This document shows positions 26,258 through 34,156 of a DNA stretch of 64,000 nucleotides, one piece after another. Below the pieces are notes generated by a model. The model searched no databases. It worked only from the letters and a program-made list of their open reading frames with translations, and was not told the origin of the DNA. The number at the start of each line of letters is the position of its first letter. Positions within the stretch are counted from its first letter, which is position 1. Made by a program: the position numbers and the translations under genes. Origin of the DNA: Cyclobacteriaceae bacterium (lineage in GTDB: Bacteria; Bacteroidota; Bacteroidia; Cytophagales; Cyclobacteriaceae); contig JANQPQ010000044.1 in NCBI GenBank assembly GCA_028285445.1, positions 186,001-250,000 of the forward strand, given 5' to 3'.

Positions 26258-27433
26258 ATGTCCAAGATTCTAGAGCAGTCGGCCGACTATATTTTTAAGC
26301 TTTTTAAGGAAAAGCTCTCAGGCAATTACCTCTATCATGATTTTGATCATACTAAAAGAGTGGTTGAAAATGCCCGTGAAATTGCAACCAATAGTGATGT
26401 AAGTGATGAGGAGGTAGAATTGTTGCAACTCGCTGCCTGGTTCCATGATAGTGGTCACACGGTAGACTATAAAGATCATGAGCAGGAGAGTGTGAAGATT
26501 GCGCGGGAATTTCTGGGGCAAAATGGATTGGATGAAGAACGTATTGGGAAGGTTGAAGATCTGATTATGGTTACCCGGATGGATACCAAACCAGCCAATT
26601 TTCTCGAAGAAATTATGTGCGATGCTGATTTGCTCTCTGCCGGCAAGAAAGCATTTTTTGACTATGGACATGGATTGCGAGCCGAATGGGAATTAGTTTG
26701 TGGCAAGACTTACACTGATCAGGAATGGGAGCAAATGCAGCTTGATTTCCTCCTCAACACCTCTTTTCACACCGAATATGCCATCCACGAATATGGAAGT
26801 CGCCGCAAGAAGAATATTGAGAAGCAGCGCCAGATTATGAACGCCTTGCCTGTTCCGAAGAAAGGTGGTAAGAATCCCGGTAGGGGCGCCGAGACCATGT
26901 ACAGAGCCACCTATCGCAACCACATCAATCTCAGTTCCATCGCTGATAATAAGGCGAACATGATGATCAGTATTAACACGTTGATCATCTCCATTATTGT
27001 TACGATCATTGGCTCCGGTTTTACCTTCGTAGGGTCTGACCTTTTCAAACACCTGAGATTTACGTTGCCAATAGGTTTCCTGCTAGTCTGTTGTCTTATC
27101 TCGGCTATCTACGCCATCCTCTCAGCCCGACCGAAAGTGACAAAGACCAACGTAAGGCTGGAGTCTATTAAAGAAAAGAAATCAAGCATTCTGTTTTTCG
27201 GGAATTTCAGCAATATGCAGCTGCCTGATTTTCTGGAAGGGATGGCTCTCTTGAAGGATAACAACGATCTGCTTTACGACAACATGAGCATCGACCTGTA
27301 TTATCTGGGAAAGGTTCTCACTCGCAAATACCAACTGCTCAGGTATTCGTATAATATCTTTATGATGGGGCTGATTGTCGCAGTAATTGTTTTTATGATC
27401 ACCTTTTTCCTTAGTTATGAAAAACTTGGATAA
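26258..27433 (+). CDS. HD phosphohydrolase fused to Pycsar-effector-type (PycTM) membrane domain
   Basis: 391 residues, two domains. Residues about 1-190 form an HD phosphohydrolase: H31 (DFDHTKRV), H63-D64 (WFHDSGH), D122/D124 (CDADLL). Residues about 212-390 match the PycTM/DUF5706 module: the signature YRNHINLSSIADNKANMMIS starts the first helix (about 235-255), a second helix is at 268-289 and a third at 366-386. In Pycsar anti-phage defence, PycTM proteins bind cUMP or cCMP and damage the inner membrane. Here no pyrimidine cyclase gene is nearby. The HD domain may hydrolyse a nucleotide signal and restrain the effector (inference). It overlaps the DsbA-family gene by 17 bp. Confidence 0.87.
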   Translation: MSKILEQSADYIFKLFKEKLSGNYLYHDFDHTKRVVENAREIATNSDVSDEEVELLQLAAWFHDSGHTVDYKDHEQESVKIAREFLGQNGLDEERIGKVEDLIMVTRMDTKPANFLEEIMCDADLLSAGKKAFFDYGHGLRAEWELVCGKTYTDQEWEQMQLDFLLNTSFHTEYAIHEYGSRRKKNIEKQRQIMNALPVPKKGGKNPGRGAETMYRATYRNHINLSSIADNKANMMISINTLIISIIVTIIGSGFTFVGSDLFKHLRFTLPIGFLLVCCLISAIYAILSARPKVTKTNVRLESIKEKKSSILFFGNFSNMQLPDFLEGMALLKDNNDLLYDNMSIDLYYLGKVLTRKYQLLRYSYNIFMMGLIVAVIVFMITFFLSYEKLG

Positions 27434-28067
27434 CACGATAATCTATGTTGGAGACCCCATGTGCTCGTGGTGTTGGGGCATAGCTGAGGAATTCACCCAG
27501 CTGAAAGACTTCTATAAAGACACTTATAAAGTAGATATACTGATGGGTGGGTTACGTCCCGGAACTACTGAAACCATGGATGCCGACATGAGGAGCTTCC
27601 TGCGACATCACTGGGAGGAAGTTAACCAAAGGACCCAGCAACCCTTTAATTTCGATTTATTGAAATCTGATTCTGATTTTATATATGACACTGAACCGCC
27701 TTCACGGGCAGTAATAATTGCCAGGGTGCTCAATGAGCCCAAAGTTTTTGATTTTTTTAAAGACGTACAGCAAGCCTTTTACGTTGAGAACCAGGATACC
27801 AATGACGTGCAGACCTATCTGCCAATTGCTGAAAAGCACGGTATTAGCGCTTCAGAATTTCAGAAAGAGTTTGAAAGCATGGAAGCCATTGCCCTTTCCT
27901 ACCAAGACTTTGGTACGGCCAAGTCTATGGGTGTAACGGGGTTTCCAACCATAGTATTTGGATACCAAAATCAGTTGCATGCATTAGCGATCGGATTTAG
28001 CACCTTCAGCAAGATGCAAGAGCGGTTGGAACACATCAAAGAAGAAAATGCTGCTTCAGCTTCTTAG
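27417..28067 (+). CDS. DsbA family (FrnE/HCCA-isomerase-like) thiol oxidoreductase
   Basis: 216 residues, no signal peptide, so probably cytoplasmic. The thioredoxin-fold active site is C16-S-W-C19 in VGDPMCSWCWG; the inserted helical domain spans about 60-150; the cis-Pro loop is TGFPTIVF. The PMCSWCWG pattern is typical of the FrnE-like branch of DsbA-family proteins, some of which act in oxidative-stress defence. The ATG lies inside the end of the HD-PycTM gene (17-bp overlap) and its own 3' end overlaps the TonB receptor gene by 20 bp, so the three are very likely translated from one mRNA. Confidence 0.9.
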   Translation: MKNLDNTIIYVGDPMCSWCWGIAEEFTQLKDFYKDTYKVDILMGGLRPGTTETMDADMRSFLRHHWEEVNQRTQQPFNFDLLKSDSDFIYDTEPPSRAVIIARVLNEPKVFDFFKDVQQAFYVENQDTNDVQTYLPIAEKHGISASEFQKEFESMEAIALSYQDFGTAKSMGVTGFPTIVFGYQNQLHALAIGFSTFSKMQERLEHIKEENAASAS

Positions 28068-30360
28068 GCATCCTGGCATCCCGGGGCACTTCAAAAAGTA
28101 CATTCTTGTAATCACGGCGGCGCTTTCATTAGCTGTTACAGATGGTCTTGCACAAACTACCTTAAGAATTATTTCTGCAGAAAATGGAATGCCTGTTATT
28201 GGAGCCACTGTAACGGTTATTGATAGCCAAACACAAATTGTCTCAGATAGCTCAGGTGTTATCAATTTAAGCGTTTCAGAAGGAAGCCTTCTCATCAATC
28301 ATGTTGCTTATGAGACGCGCAGAATCGACTTAAGCAAAATCAGTGGTAACGCAATTCTCCTTGATCCTTCCACCAAGCAACTGGATGAGGTTATTGTTAG
28401 GGGATACGATCTTGATAGTAAGCTCCTAGACAATGCAGGGCCAATATCTATAATTTCACCGCTCGAGTTCCAACGTTATAACGAGGCCTCAGCAGTACCA
28501 GTACTAAATTCTGTTCCTGGAGTTAGGATGGAAGAGCGATCTACTGGCAGCTACCGGATCTCTATTCGAGGCAGCCTGCTGAGATCTCCTTTTGGAGTGA
28601 GAAACGTAAAGGTGTACTGGAATGATATCCCATTTACTGAACCTAATGGCAATACGCCCTTCAACTTACTAGACATAAACAACATGGGCAAGATTGAGGT
28701 AATCAAAGGGCCGGCTGGTAGCATCTACGGTGCTGGCACCGGCGGAGCAATCAACATCCAGGGAGTTAAAGCCCCATTCGATAAACAGTTGCTAAATACT
28801 TCAATAAGTATAGGGTCATTCAATACTCAGCGCTATCAAACTACTTTTCTAAGTGGTAGTGAGGAGGCTAATCTCAGCGTGAACCTAACGCGCCACACCT
28901 CTGACGGCTATCGAGATCACAGCGAGCTTTCACGAAACGTGGGTCAACTGCTGGGCCACTTTCGCATTAGCCCAAAAAGAACCTTGAGCACAAGCCTCTT
29001 GTTTTCTGACTTAGATTATCAGATTCCTGGCGGGCTAAACCAGGTGCAGTACGATGAAAATCCCAGGCAATCGAGGCCAGGAAGCATTTCGCAGGATGCC
29101 TCAATTGACATCAATACTTTTCAGGTTGGGCTAGCGCAGGATTACCAGTTTTCGGATCATGCCTCAAATGTCACCTCCATTTATGGATTAGGAAGTGTGT
29201 TTAGAAATCCTTTCATCACTGATTATAAAAGGGAGTCGCAGCAAGCACTCGGTGGTCGCAGTCGGTTTTTGATTGATGGCAAATTGGCCAGTATGGATTT
29301 TCGCGCCAATGTTGGAGCCGAGTTTCAAACCTCTTTTACTAGCGCCCGCAACTTCGGAAATGTTATGGGGCAACCTGATACCATCCGCTTTGATGATGAG
29401 ATTAGGGCCACACAGTCGATCATTTTTGCCCAGATTCAACTCTATTTACAACCTGATCTTATTCTGGTTACAGGCGTAAGCGCCAACAACTTAAAATACA
29501 AAGTTGATCGCCTTATCAATGCAATCTCTGGCTCTCCTTCGGTAATAGAAAGGGAATTTGATACTGAAGTCTCGCCTAGAGTTGGCCTCACCAAAAAGCT
29601 AGGTCGAATGGCCGTTCATGCTAGTGTGAGTTCAGGATTCTCGCCTCCTACCCTGGCGGAGTTTAGGACTAACGAAGGCTCTTTGAATACCGCCTTGCAA
29701 GCTGAACGAGGCGTTAATTACGAGCTCGGTTTGCGCGGAACAACGGCACAAAATCGACTTAACTTTGACCTGGCTCTTTTCTCATTCCGCCTAAAGGAAA
29801 CTATTGTCACTCAAACGGCGCCATCGGGAGTGGTAATTTTTAGCAATGCCGGAGAAACGTTGCAGCCTGGAGCAGAATTATTTCTAAGCTATGATCTACT
29901 CAATGAGGAACAGCCTGGTTTCGTTGAGGCCCGAGTTAGAACCTCTTATACCTACCACAAGTTCGAGTTTAAGGATTATATTAAAAGGCAAAACGACTTC
30001 TCAGGAAATGAGCTTACCGGAGTTGCGCCAAACATAGTTGTTTCATCATTAGACCTCAAAATCAAAGGAGGCATATATACCTTTCTCACCCATAATTACA
30101 CCGACCGCATTCCGCTTAATGACGCCAATGACGTTTACAGCTCTTCCTATAACCTTGTAGAATTAAAGGTGGGTTGGCAACAGAAAGTTAGGTCAAAGCT
30201 AGAGCTCAATCTCTTTGTTGGTGCCAACAATTTGTTTGATGAAAAGCTCAGCCTGGGTAACGATCTAAATCCGTTTGGGGGAAGATATTTTCAGCCAGCT
30301 CCGGGAAGAAATTACTACGGAGGGATCAAGGTTCAGTGGGATTTGACTAGGGATAATTAA
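28048..30360 (+). CDS. TonB-dependent outer-membrane receptor
   Basis: 770 residues. Signal peptide up to about residue 36 (DGLAQ), with a long N-region because the ATG is nested in the DsbA gene. Then a carboxypeptidase-like beta-sandwich (about 37-115, ISAENGMPVIGATVTVID), the plug (about 125-240, with GVRNVKVYWNDIPF and GKIEVIKGPAGSIYGAG), and a 22-strand-type barrel ending in an aromatic strand (NYYGGIKVQWDL). The family imports siderophores, cobalamin or other scarce ligands using TonB. FTEPNGNTPFN in the plug resembles FecA/iron-type receptors, but the substrate cannot be named. Last gene of the HD-PycTM operon. Confidence 0.95.
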   Translation: MLLQLLRHPGIPGHFKKYILVITAALSLAVTDGLAQTTLRIISAENGMPVIGATVTVIDSQTQIVSDSSGVINLSVSEGSLLINHVAYETRRIDLSKISGNAILLDPSTKQLDEVIVRGYDLDSKLLDNAGPISIISPLEFQRYNEASAVPVLNSVPGVRMEERSTGSYRISIRGSLLRSPFGVRNVKVYWNDIPFTEPNGNTPFNLLDINNMGKIEVIKGPAGSIYGAGTGGAINIQGVKAPFDKQLLNTSISIGSFNTQRYQTTFLSGSEEANLSVNLTRHTSDGYRDHSELSRNVGQLLGHFRISPKRTLSTSLLFSDLDYQIPGGLNQVQYDENPRQSRPGSISQDASIDINTFQVGLAQDYQFSDHASNVTSIYGLGSVFRNPFITDYKRESQQALGGRSRFLIDGKLASMDFRANVGAEFQTSFTSARNFGNVMGQPDTIRFDDEIRATQSIIFAQIQLYLQPDLILVTGVSANNLKYKVDRLINAISGSPSVIEREFDTEVSPRVGLTKKLGRMAVHASVSSGFSPPTLAEFRTNEGSLNTALQAERGVNYELGLRGTTAQNRLNFDLALFSFRLKETIVTQTAPSGVVIFSNAGETLQPGAELFLSYDLLNEEQPGFVEARVRTSYTYHKFEFKDYIKRQNDFSGNELTGVAPNIVVSSLDLKIKGGIYTFLTHNYTDRIPLNDANDVYSSSYNLVELKVGWQQKVRSKLELNLFVGANNLFDEKLSLGNDLNPFGGRYFQPAPGRNYYGGIKVQWDLTRDN

Positions 30361-30587
30361 CCAATAGTCAAATAGCAATTTCATCAAACAATTCCGAATT
30401 TCTTAATTCCCTAAACCCCAAGAATCTCAACTTTCAATTGTCTCGTTTTGAGCTTGGTTATCTTGAATACTTTGAACATTGTTTGATTATTACGGATTGT
30501 CAATTGTGATTTCCGTTTTTCCCAATGCTTCAAATATGAGATTATAAAAATCTGTGAATCAATACATTACAAGCCATTTTCGATTTT

Positions 30588-30603
30588 TGGCACAGTGGTT
30601 GCA
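30588..30603 (+). promoter_or_regulatory. sigma-54 (-24/-12) promoter
   Basis: TGGCAC at 30588-30593, five bases, then TTGCA at 30599-30603. This fits the sigma-54 consensus TGGCACr-N4-TTGCw with ideal spacing. Transcription would start near 30613-30615, about 28 bases before the ATG at 30642. No enhancer-binding regulator is encoded in the window. Confidence 0.75.
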
Positions 30604-30641
30604 ATACTGGGGGTAGGTTAAATACTTAAAATTTTACGATT

Positions 30642-31262
30642 ATGAAAAAAAATCTACTAGCAATTTTTCTGATGCTCATGGCCGCCCACTTGATGGCCAG
30701 TCATGCGCGAGTTAGCTTCAGCGCTCAAGGAAATCTAAAGATTAAAGTTCGCGTAAATGGCGAGCTCATCAACGACTATCCTGCGCGCTTTGTCGACATC
30801 CCTCATGCTTATGAAGGCTTCCACAATGTGACTGTTAGAGTCTTTGATCACTACGGTTTTCGATATGCTCACAAGCAGCGTATCTTCTTCAAACGAGGTG
30901 CTCGAAACAGGTTCAGATTAGGACAGGATGCTTATGGCTATCCAATCTTGAGAAGAGCTCGTGGTCAGCGAGGAGTAGGCGTAAGCTACTACTACCATCC
31001 TGGCGATAACTACAGCTTCCGATATGGCGCTGGTAACAATACCTGGAGATATGGTAGAAGGTATGGACGAGGCTACGGTTATAGCTACGGGCGCGGATGG
31101 AACAACGGTAAGAACTATGGATACTATGGTGAAGGAAACGGTAGAAGGTTCAACCGCGGGAATGGTAACCGCAGACATTACGGAGGCTATGAAGCCGAGA
31201 AAGATGTAGACAAACACAAAGGTGGAAAACAAAAACAAAACACTGACTATCAAAGCAACTAG
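30642..31262 (+). CDS. secreted Gly/Arg/Tyr-rich protein of unknown function
   Basis: 206 residues. Signal peptide MKKNLLAIFLMLMAAHLMAS. Residues about 22-85 form a small strand-rich domain (VSFSAQGNLKIKVRVNGEL, then FVDIPHAYEGFHNVTV). From about 105 the chain is low-complexity with repeated RYGRxYGRGYGYSYGRG-like units, then a Lys/Gln-rich tail. Similar compositions occur in adhesive or RNA/polysaccharide-binding secreted proteins; no function can be named. The strand-rich head resembles DUF4476-neighbour 'PEGA-like' domains only weakly. It has its own sigma-54-type promoter, unlike anything else in the window. Confidence 0.8.
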   Translation: MKKNLLAIFLMLMAAHLMASHARVSFSAQGNLKIKVRVNGELINDYPARFVDIPHAYEGFHNVTVRVFDHYGFRYAHKQRIFFKRGARNRFRLGQDAYGYPILRRARGQRGVGVSYYYHPGDNYSFRYGAGNNTWRYGRRYGRGYGYSYGRGWNNGKNYGYYGEGNGRRFNRGNGNRRHYGGYEAEKDVDKHKGGKQKQNTDYQSN

Positions 31263-31299
31263 ATAGTAGTGCAAGATTCCAATAGTGAATACAGCTAAG

Positions 31300-31330
31300 C
31301 ATCCCGGGCGAAGTACAGTAACCCGGGATG
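31300..31330. terminator. hairpin between the Gly-rich and M14 genes
   Basis: CATCCCGGG (31300-31308) pairs perfectly with CCCGGGATG (31322-31330), a GC-rich 9-bp stem with a 13-nt loop. It is followed by ACTTATTTTA. It is placed to end the plus-strand gene and possibly the convergent M14 transcript. Confidence 0.6.
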
Positions 31331-31388
31331 ACTTATTTTAAAGAGGTTCCAAATTTCAAATCAAGCAATCAAAAGAGATACTTTCCCC

Positions 31389-33917
31389 TTATTGCCCTAC
31401 CATAAACACGGCGTTACCAAAGATCATTTTCCCGCTATACCAGAAAGCTCTGAACAGAGGATTATCCGCCATATAAACCACTTCTCCACTACCCATACTC
31501 TCCACACCAAATACAAGATTCTTGTTCATGTTATCAAGAGCTTCATGGCCAACAAAGCCGCTTTGCAATGCAGATTTATCTCTAATCACTCCAACGTTCC
31601 AACCGTTTTTCAAATAAGCGTACTTAGCACTACCTCGTTTAATACTGAAATAGTGATTTGGATATCCGAAGCCCAGCGGGTGGCTATTATCTAACTGCAG
31701 TTTAAAGATAGCTCCTGGGATGAAGTTGGTGACGCCATTGCGGTTGCGATCTTCGTAGCGTTGCAGTAGGTCTTCTTCGGTTGGTGTTCCGTCTTGGGCA
31801 GCCTTCTTTTCTTTGTCATCCAGGTAACGAGATAGTCCAAAGCCATCCTTGTCCACAAATGCGCGTAATGCATTCTCCACTAATATCAGGCGACCACCGG
31901 CTCTTACCCAATCCCTTATCTCGTTGCGATAGTTATCGTCAAACAACCTGTAGAAGCCGTTGGGCACAATAAAGACATCATATTCGGATAGGTCCACGTT
32001 TTTTACATAATCTGTGTGCAATACTGCTAATGGGTAGTCTATCTGCTGTTCAAAGAAATGCCAAATTTCCCCGAAAGAAAGAGAAGATGTTTGCGGGCCT
32101 GATAGTAATGCCACGCTTGGGGTCTTAATCACATTTACAAAGCCTGAACCGAAGTCTTTACCCTGATCAACCCAACCGGTAGTTACCGGGTCTACAGCCT
32201 TCTGGAATTGATCAGAAGCAGCTTTAATCACATTGTCAAATTTATCTCCAATATGCTCATTATCCCACCGAAGAAAGACCAGCGTCCCGGCAGCATATGA
32301 TTTGCCGTTTAAGCTAAATGGCTTCTCCGCAGCGCGTGCTTTTACTCCCTTGGCAAGCACCTGGCTCATCCACTTGAGGTCGTTGAAAGTTTGATAGGGC
32401 GCCACGTAGGCATAAGGCTTTCCGCTAACCGTCATGGGAGTAAAGTCAGCGCTGTATTTGCTTACGGTTACATTAAGTCTTTCAGTGGTAGCGTATGCAT
32501 TTAGATCGTAGTTATATGGAATGGCCCATGCGGTTATGTCGTAGGTAAGTGAATCTACCAACCTCGTCTTTGGCTCAAAAAGCACCTTCACTAAGTTAGA
32601 TTTTGGCTGATACATACTTACCACGATATCTCCAGTACCCACACTCACATTGCCTTGGTTTCCACTGCGGTAGCTAAAACCACGAATTGGTTTACTGGTT
32701 TTTGATGAGCCATATTGGATGCCCTGGCTATCTAGCCATTCGGTTACTGCTCGCATTTTATCCGGATGGTTATCCGACTTTATGATAAACGACTTATAAG
32801 TTCCTGGCGGGTTATTCTTCGCATTGTTATGGTAAGTAGTAAACTCCTGGAGTACACGGGGAGCGTTCTGAGAGGTAATCTCAACAGTTGAAAGCCCTGT
32901 TGTATGGTGGTGAAGAATGCGATCCTTTAATGTAACCGTATCTCCATTATTCATTAAGCCACCAAGGCCGGCCCTGCCGCTTCCGCCCTTTTCATAAGTC
33001 ATACCGATGGCTCCATTGTAAGTAGGATAGGTATCGCCGTAGCTTGGGTACAAAAGATCGAAAACCTCCTTGGTAAAATACAGCCAATTGTTCTCATCGA
33101 AGTACTTGGCATGGTTACGACCAATCATGTCTTGAAACTCTCTCTGCCATGGAGTGATCACTTCGTGATAAGGCTGAGCTGCAGGAGCGAAATAATATGG
33201 GTTGTTAATTCCCTGCTCGTGAAAGTCGACATGCACATGTGGTAACACAATATTATATAATCTCATTCTTTGTTGAGACTCCTGCTGTGTTTGCCAGGCC
33301 CAATCTCTATTTAAGTCAAACAGGTAGTGATTTGCCCTTCCCCCAGGCCAGGGCTCATTGTGCTCCAGTGAGTTCAGGTCTGGGTTGGTAGTTTTGTTCT
33401 TGTATTGATTGAAGAAATTTGCATAGCGATCTCTGCCGTCGGGATTGATGCACGGATCCATAATAACTACGGTGTTCTCAAGCCAGGCCTGTGTTCTTGA
33501 ATTGTTGGGGTCGGCTAGCTCCCACAGTGTTTGCATTGTAGCTTCTGATGACACTGACTCGTTGCCGTGCACATTATAGCTTAGCCATACAATTGCCACA
33601 TTAGTTTCCGGAGTGCCCTCCAATTGCCCCGCTCGCCGCAGGTTGTCCTCCCTTATTTGGTCCCAGTTGTCGATGTTGGCCTGAGAAGATACTAACACGC
33701 TTACCAATGGCCTTCTCTCATACGTCCAGCCATATTGATGAAACTTGACGTTGCTCTTCACATCTGCTACATGCTGGAAGTATTCAACAATACGATGATG
33801 CCTGGTAAAATTATCTCCTAGCTCATAGCCTAAGAATTCCGTTGGGCTTTGAAGCTGCTGTGCATGTGTTATCGAAAAAAGAAATACCAGGAAGAGTGAT
33901 AATGCAAATCGTTTCAT
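31389..33917 (-). CDS. M14 family zinc carboxypeptidase, exported
   Basis: 842 residues. Signal peptide to about residue 20 (SITHAQ). The M14 domain (about 30-350) has the zinc pair H117-x2-E120 (YNVHGNES), the NPDGRDRY loop with catalytic-site residues (158-165), a probable third zinc ligand H233 (VDFHEQG), and the catalytic glutamate in MTYEKGG. The rest (about 360-842) includes an amidotransferase-like segment (DVFIVPNGFYRLFDD and GGRLILVENALRAF) typical of the long Bacteroidota M14 proteins. It removes or trims peptides outside the cell. Stand-alone on the minus strand. Confidence 0.93.
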   Translation of the reverse strand: MKRFALSLFLVFLFSITHAQQLQSPTEFLGYELGDNFTRHHRIVEYFQHVADVKSNVKFHQYGWTYERRPLVSVLVSSQANIDNWDQIREDNLRRAGQLEGTPETNVAIVWLSYNVHGNESVSSEATMQTLWELADPNNSRTQAWLENTVVIMDPCINPDGRDRYANFFNQYKNKTTNPDLNSLEHNEPWPGGRANHYLFDLNRDWAWQTQQESQQRMRLYNIVLPHVHVDFHEQGINNPYYFAPAAQPYHEVITPWQREFQDMIGRNHAKYFDENNWLYFTKEVFDLLYPSYGDTYPTYNGAIGMTYEKGGSGRAGLGGLMNNGDTVTLKDRILHHHTTGLSTVEITSQNAPRVLQEFTTYHNNAKNNPPGTYKSFIIKSDNHPDKMRAVTEWLDSQGIQYGSSKTSKPIRGFSYRSGNQGNVSVGTGDIVVSMYQPKSNLVKVLFEPKTRLVDSLTYDITAWAIPYNYDLNAYATTERLNVTVSKYSADFTPMTVSGKPYAYVAPYQTFNDLKWMSQVLAKGVKARAAEKPFSLNGKSYAAGTLVFLRWDNEHIGDKFDNVIKAASDQFQKAVDPVTTGWVDQGKDFGSGFVNVIKTPSVALLSGPQTSSLSFGEIWHFFEQQIDYPLAVLHTDYVKNVDLSEYDVFIVPNGFYRLFDDNYRNEIRDWVRAGGRLILVENALRAFVDKDGFGLSRYLDDKEKKAAQDGTPTEEDLLQRYEDRNRNGVTNFIPGAIFKLQLDNSHPLGFGYPNHYFSIKRGSAKYAYLKNGWNVGVIRDKSALQSGFVGHEALDNMNKNLVFGVESMGSGEVVYMADNPLFRAFWYSGKMIFGNAVFMVGQ

Positions 33918-34094
33918 TCAATTGAGTTTTTAGGTAAGACAAAGGGCGCTCAATTTAGTGGTTTTTGCTCTAGCGCACAACGATTCCTAAATCAGCGGGA
34001 TAGCGAAATCCGTCAGCTCAACGGTGAATATCTCCAAGTCGCCGAATACAGCTATAATCCTGGCAATGTTAATACTAAGTTTGACAATGAATGA
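33903..34094 (+). pseudogene. possible 3' remnant of a lost gene
   Basis: A plus-strand frame is open for 63 codons and stops at TGA 34092-34094, but has no ATG, GTG or TTG in the intergenic part. Its translation (SSAQRFLNQRDSEIRQLNGE, then EYSYNPGNVNTKFDNE) looks protein-like, and a strong plus-strand terminator follows 33 bp later although no intact plus-strand gene lies between 31.3 and 37.7 kb. A decayed gene end would explain both. The frame could also be chance. Confidence 0.3.
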
Positions 34095-34126
34095 GTTGGT
34101 AGAACTTTACTCGTTCGATTTTAGGT

Positions 34127-34155
34127 AAGCAGCATGTCTACATGCTGCTTTTTTT
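34127..34155 (+). terminator. strong intrinsic terminator on the plus strand, with no intact gene before it
   Basis: AAGCAGCATG (34127-34136) pairs with CATGCTGCTT (34141-34150), a 10-bp stem with TCTA loop, followed by TTTTT on the plus strand. A TAAGTTTG box (matches TAnnTTTG) lies at 34076-34083. On the minus strand it also follows the metalloprotease stop closely, but there the T-run precedes rather than follows the stem. Confidence 0.8.
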
Positions 34156-34156
34156 G

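Noticed and set aside
26258-30360. A complete Pycsar defence system
   Set aside because: Only the effector-like PycTM part is present. No uridylate or cytidylate cyclase gene lies in or beside the operon.
30918-31274. Long minus-strand frame opposite the Gly-rich gene
   Set aside because: It mirrors a low-complexity Gly/Arg/Tyr coding region and has no start context or family; it is an antisense shadow.
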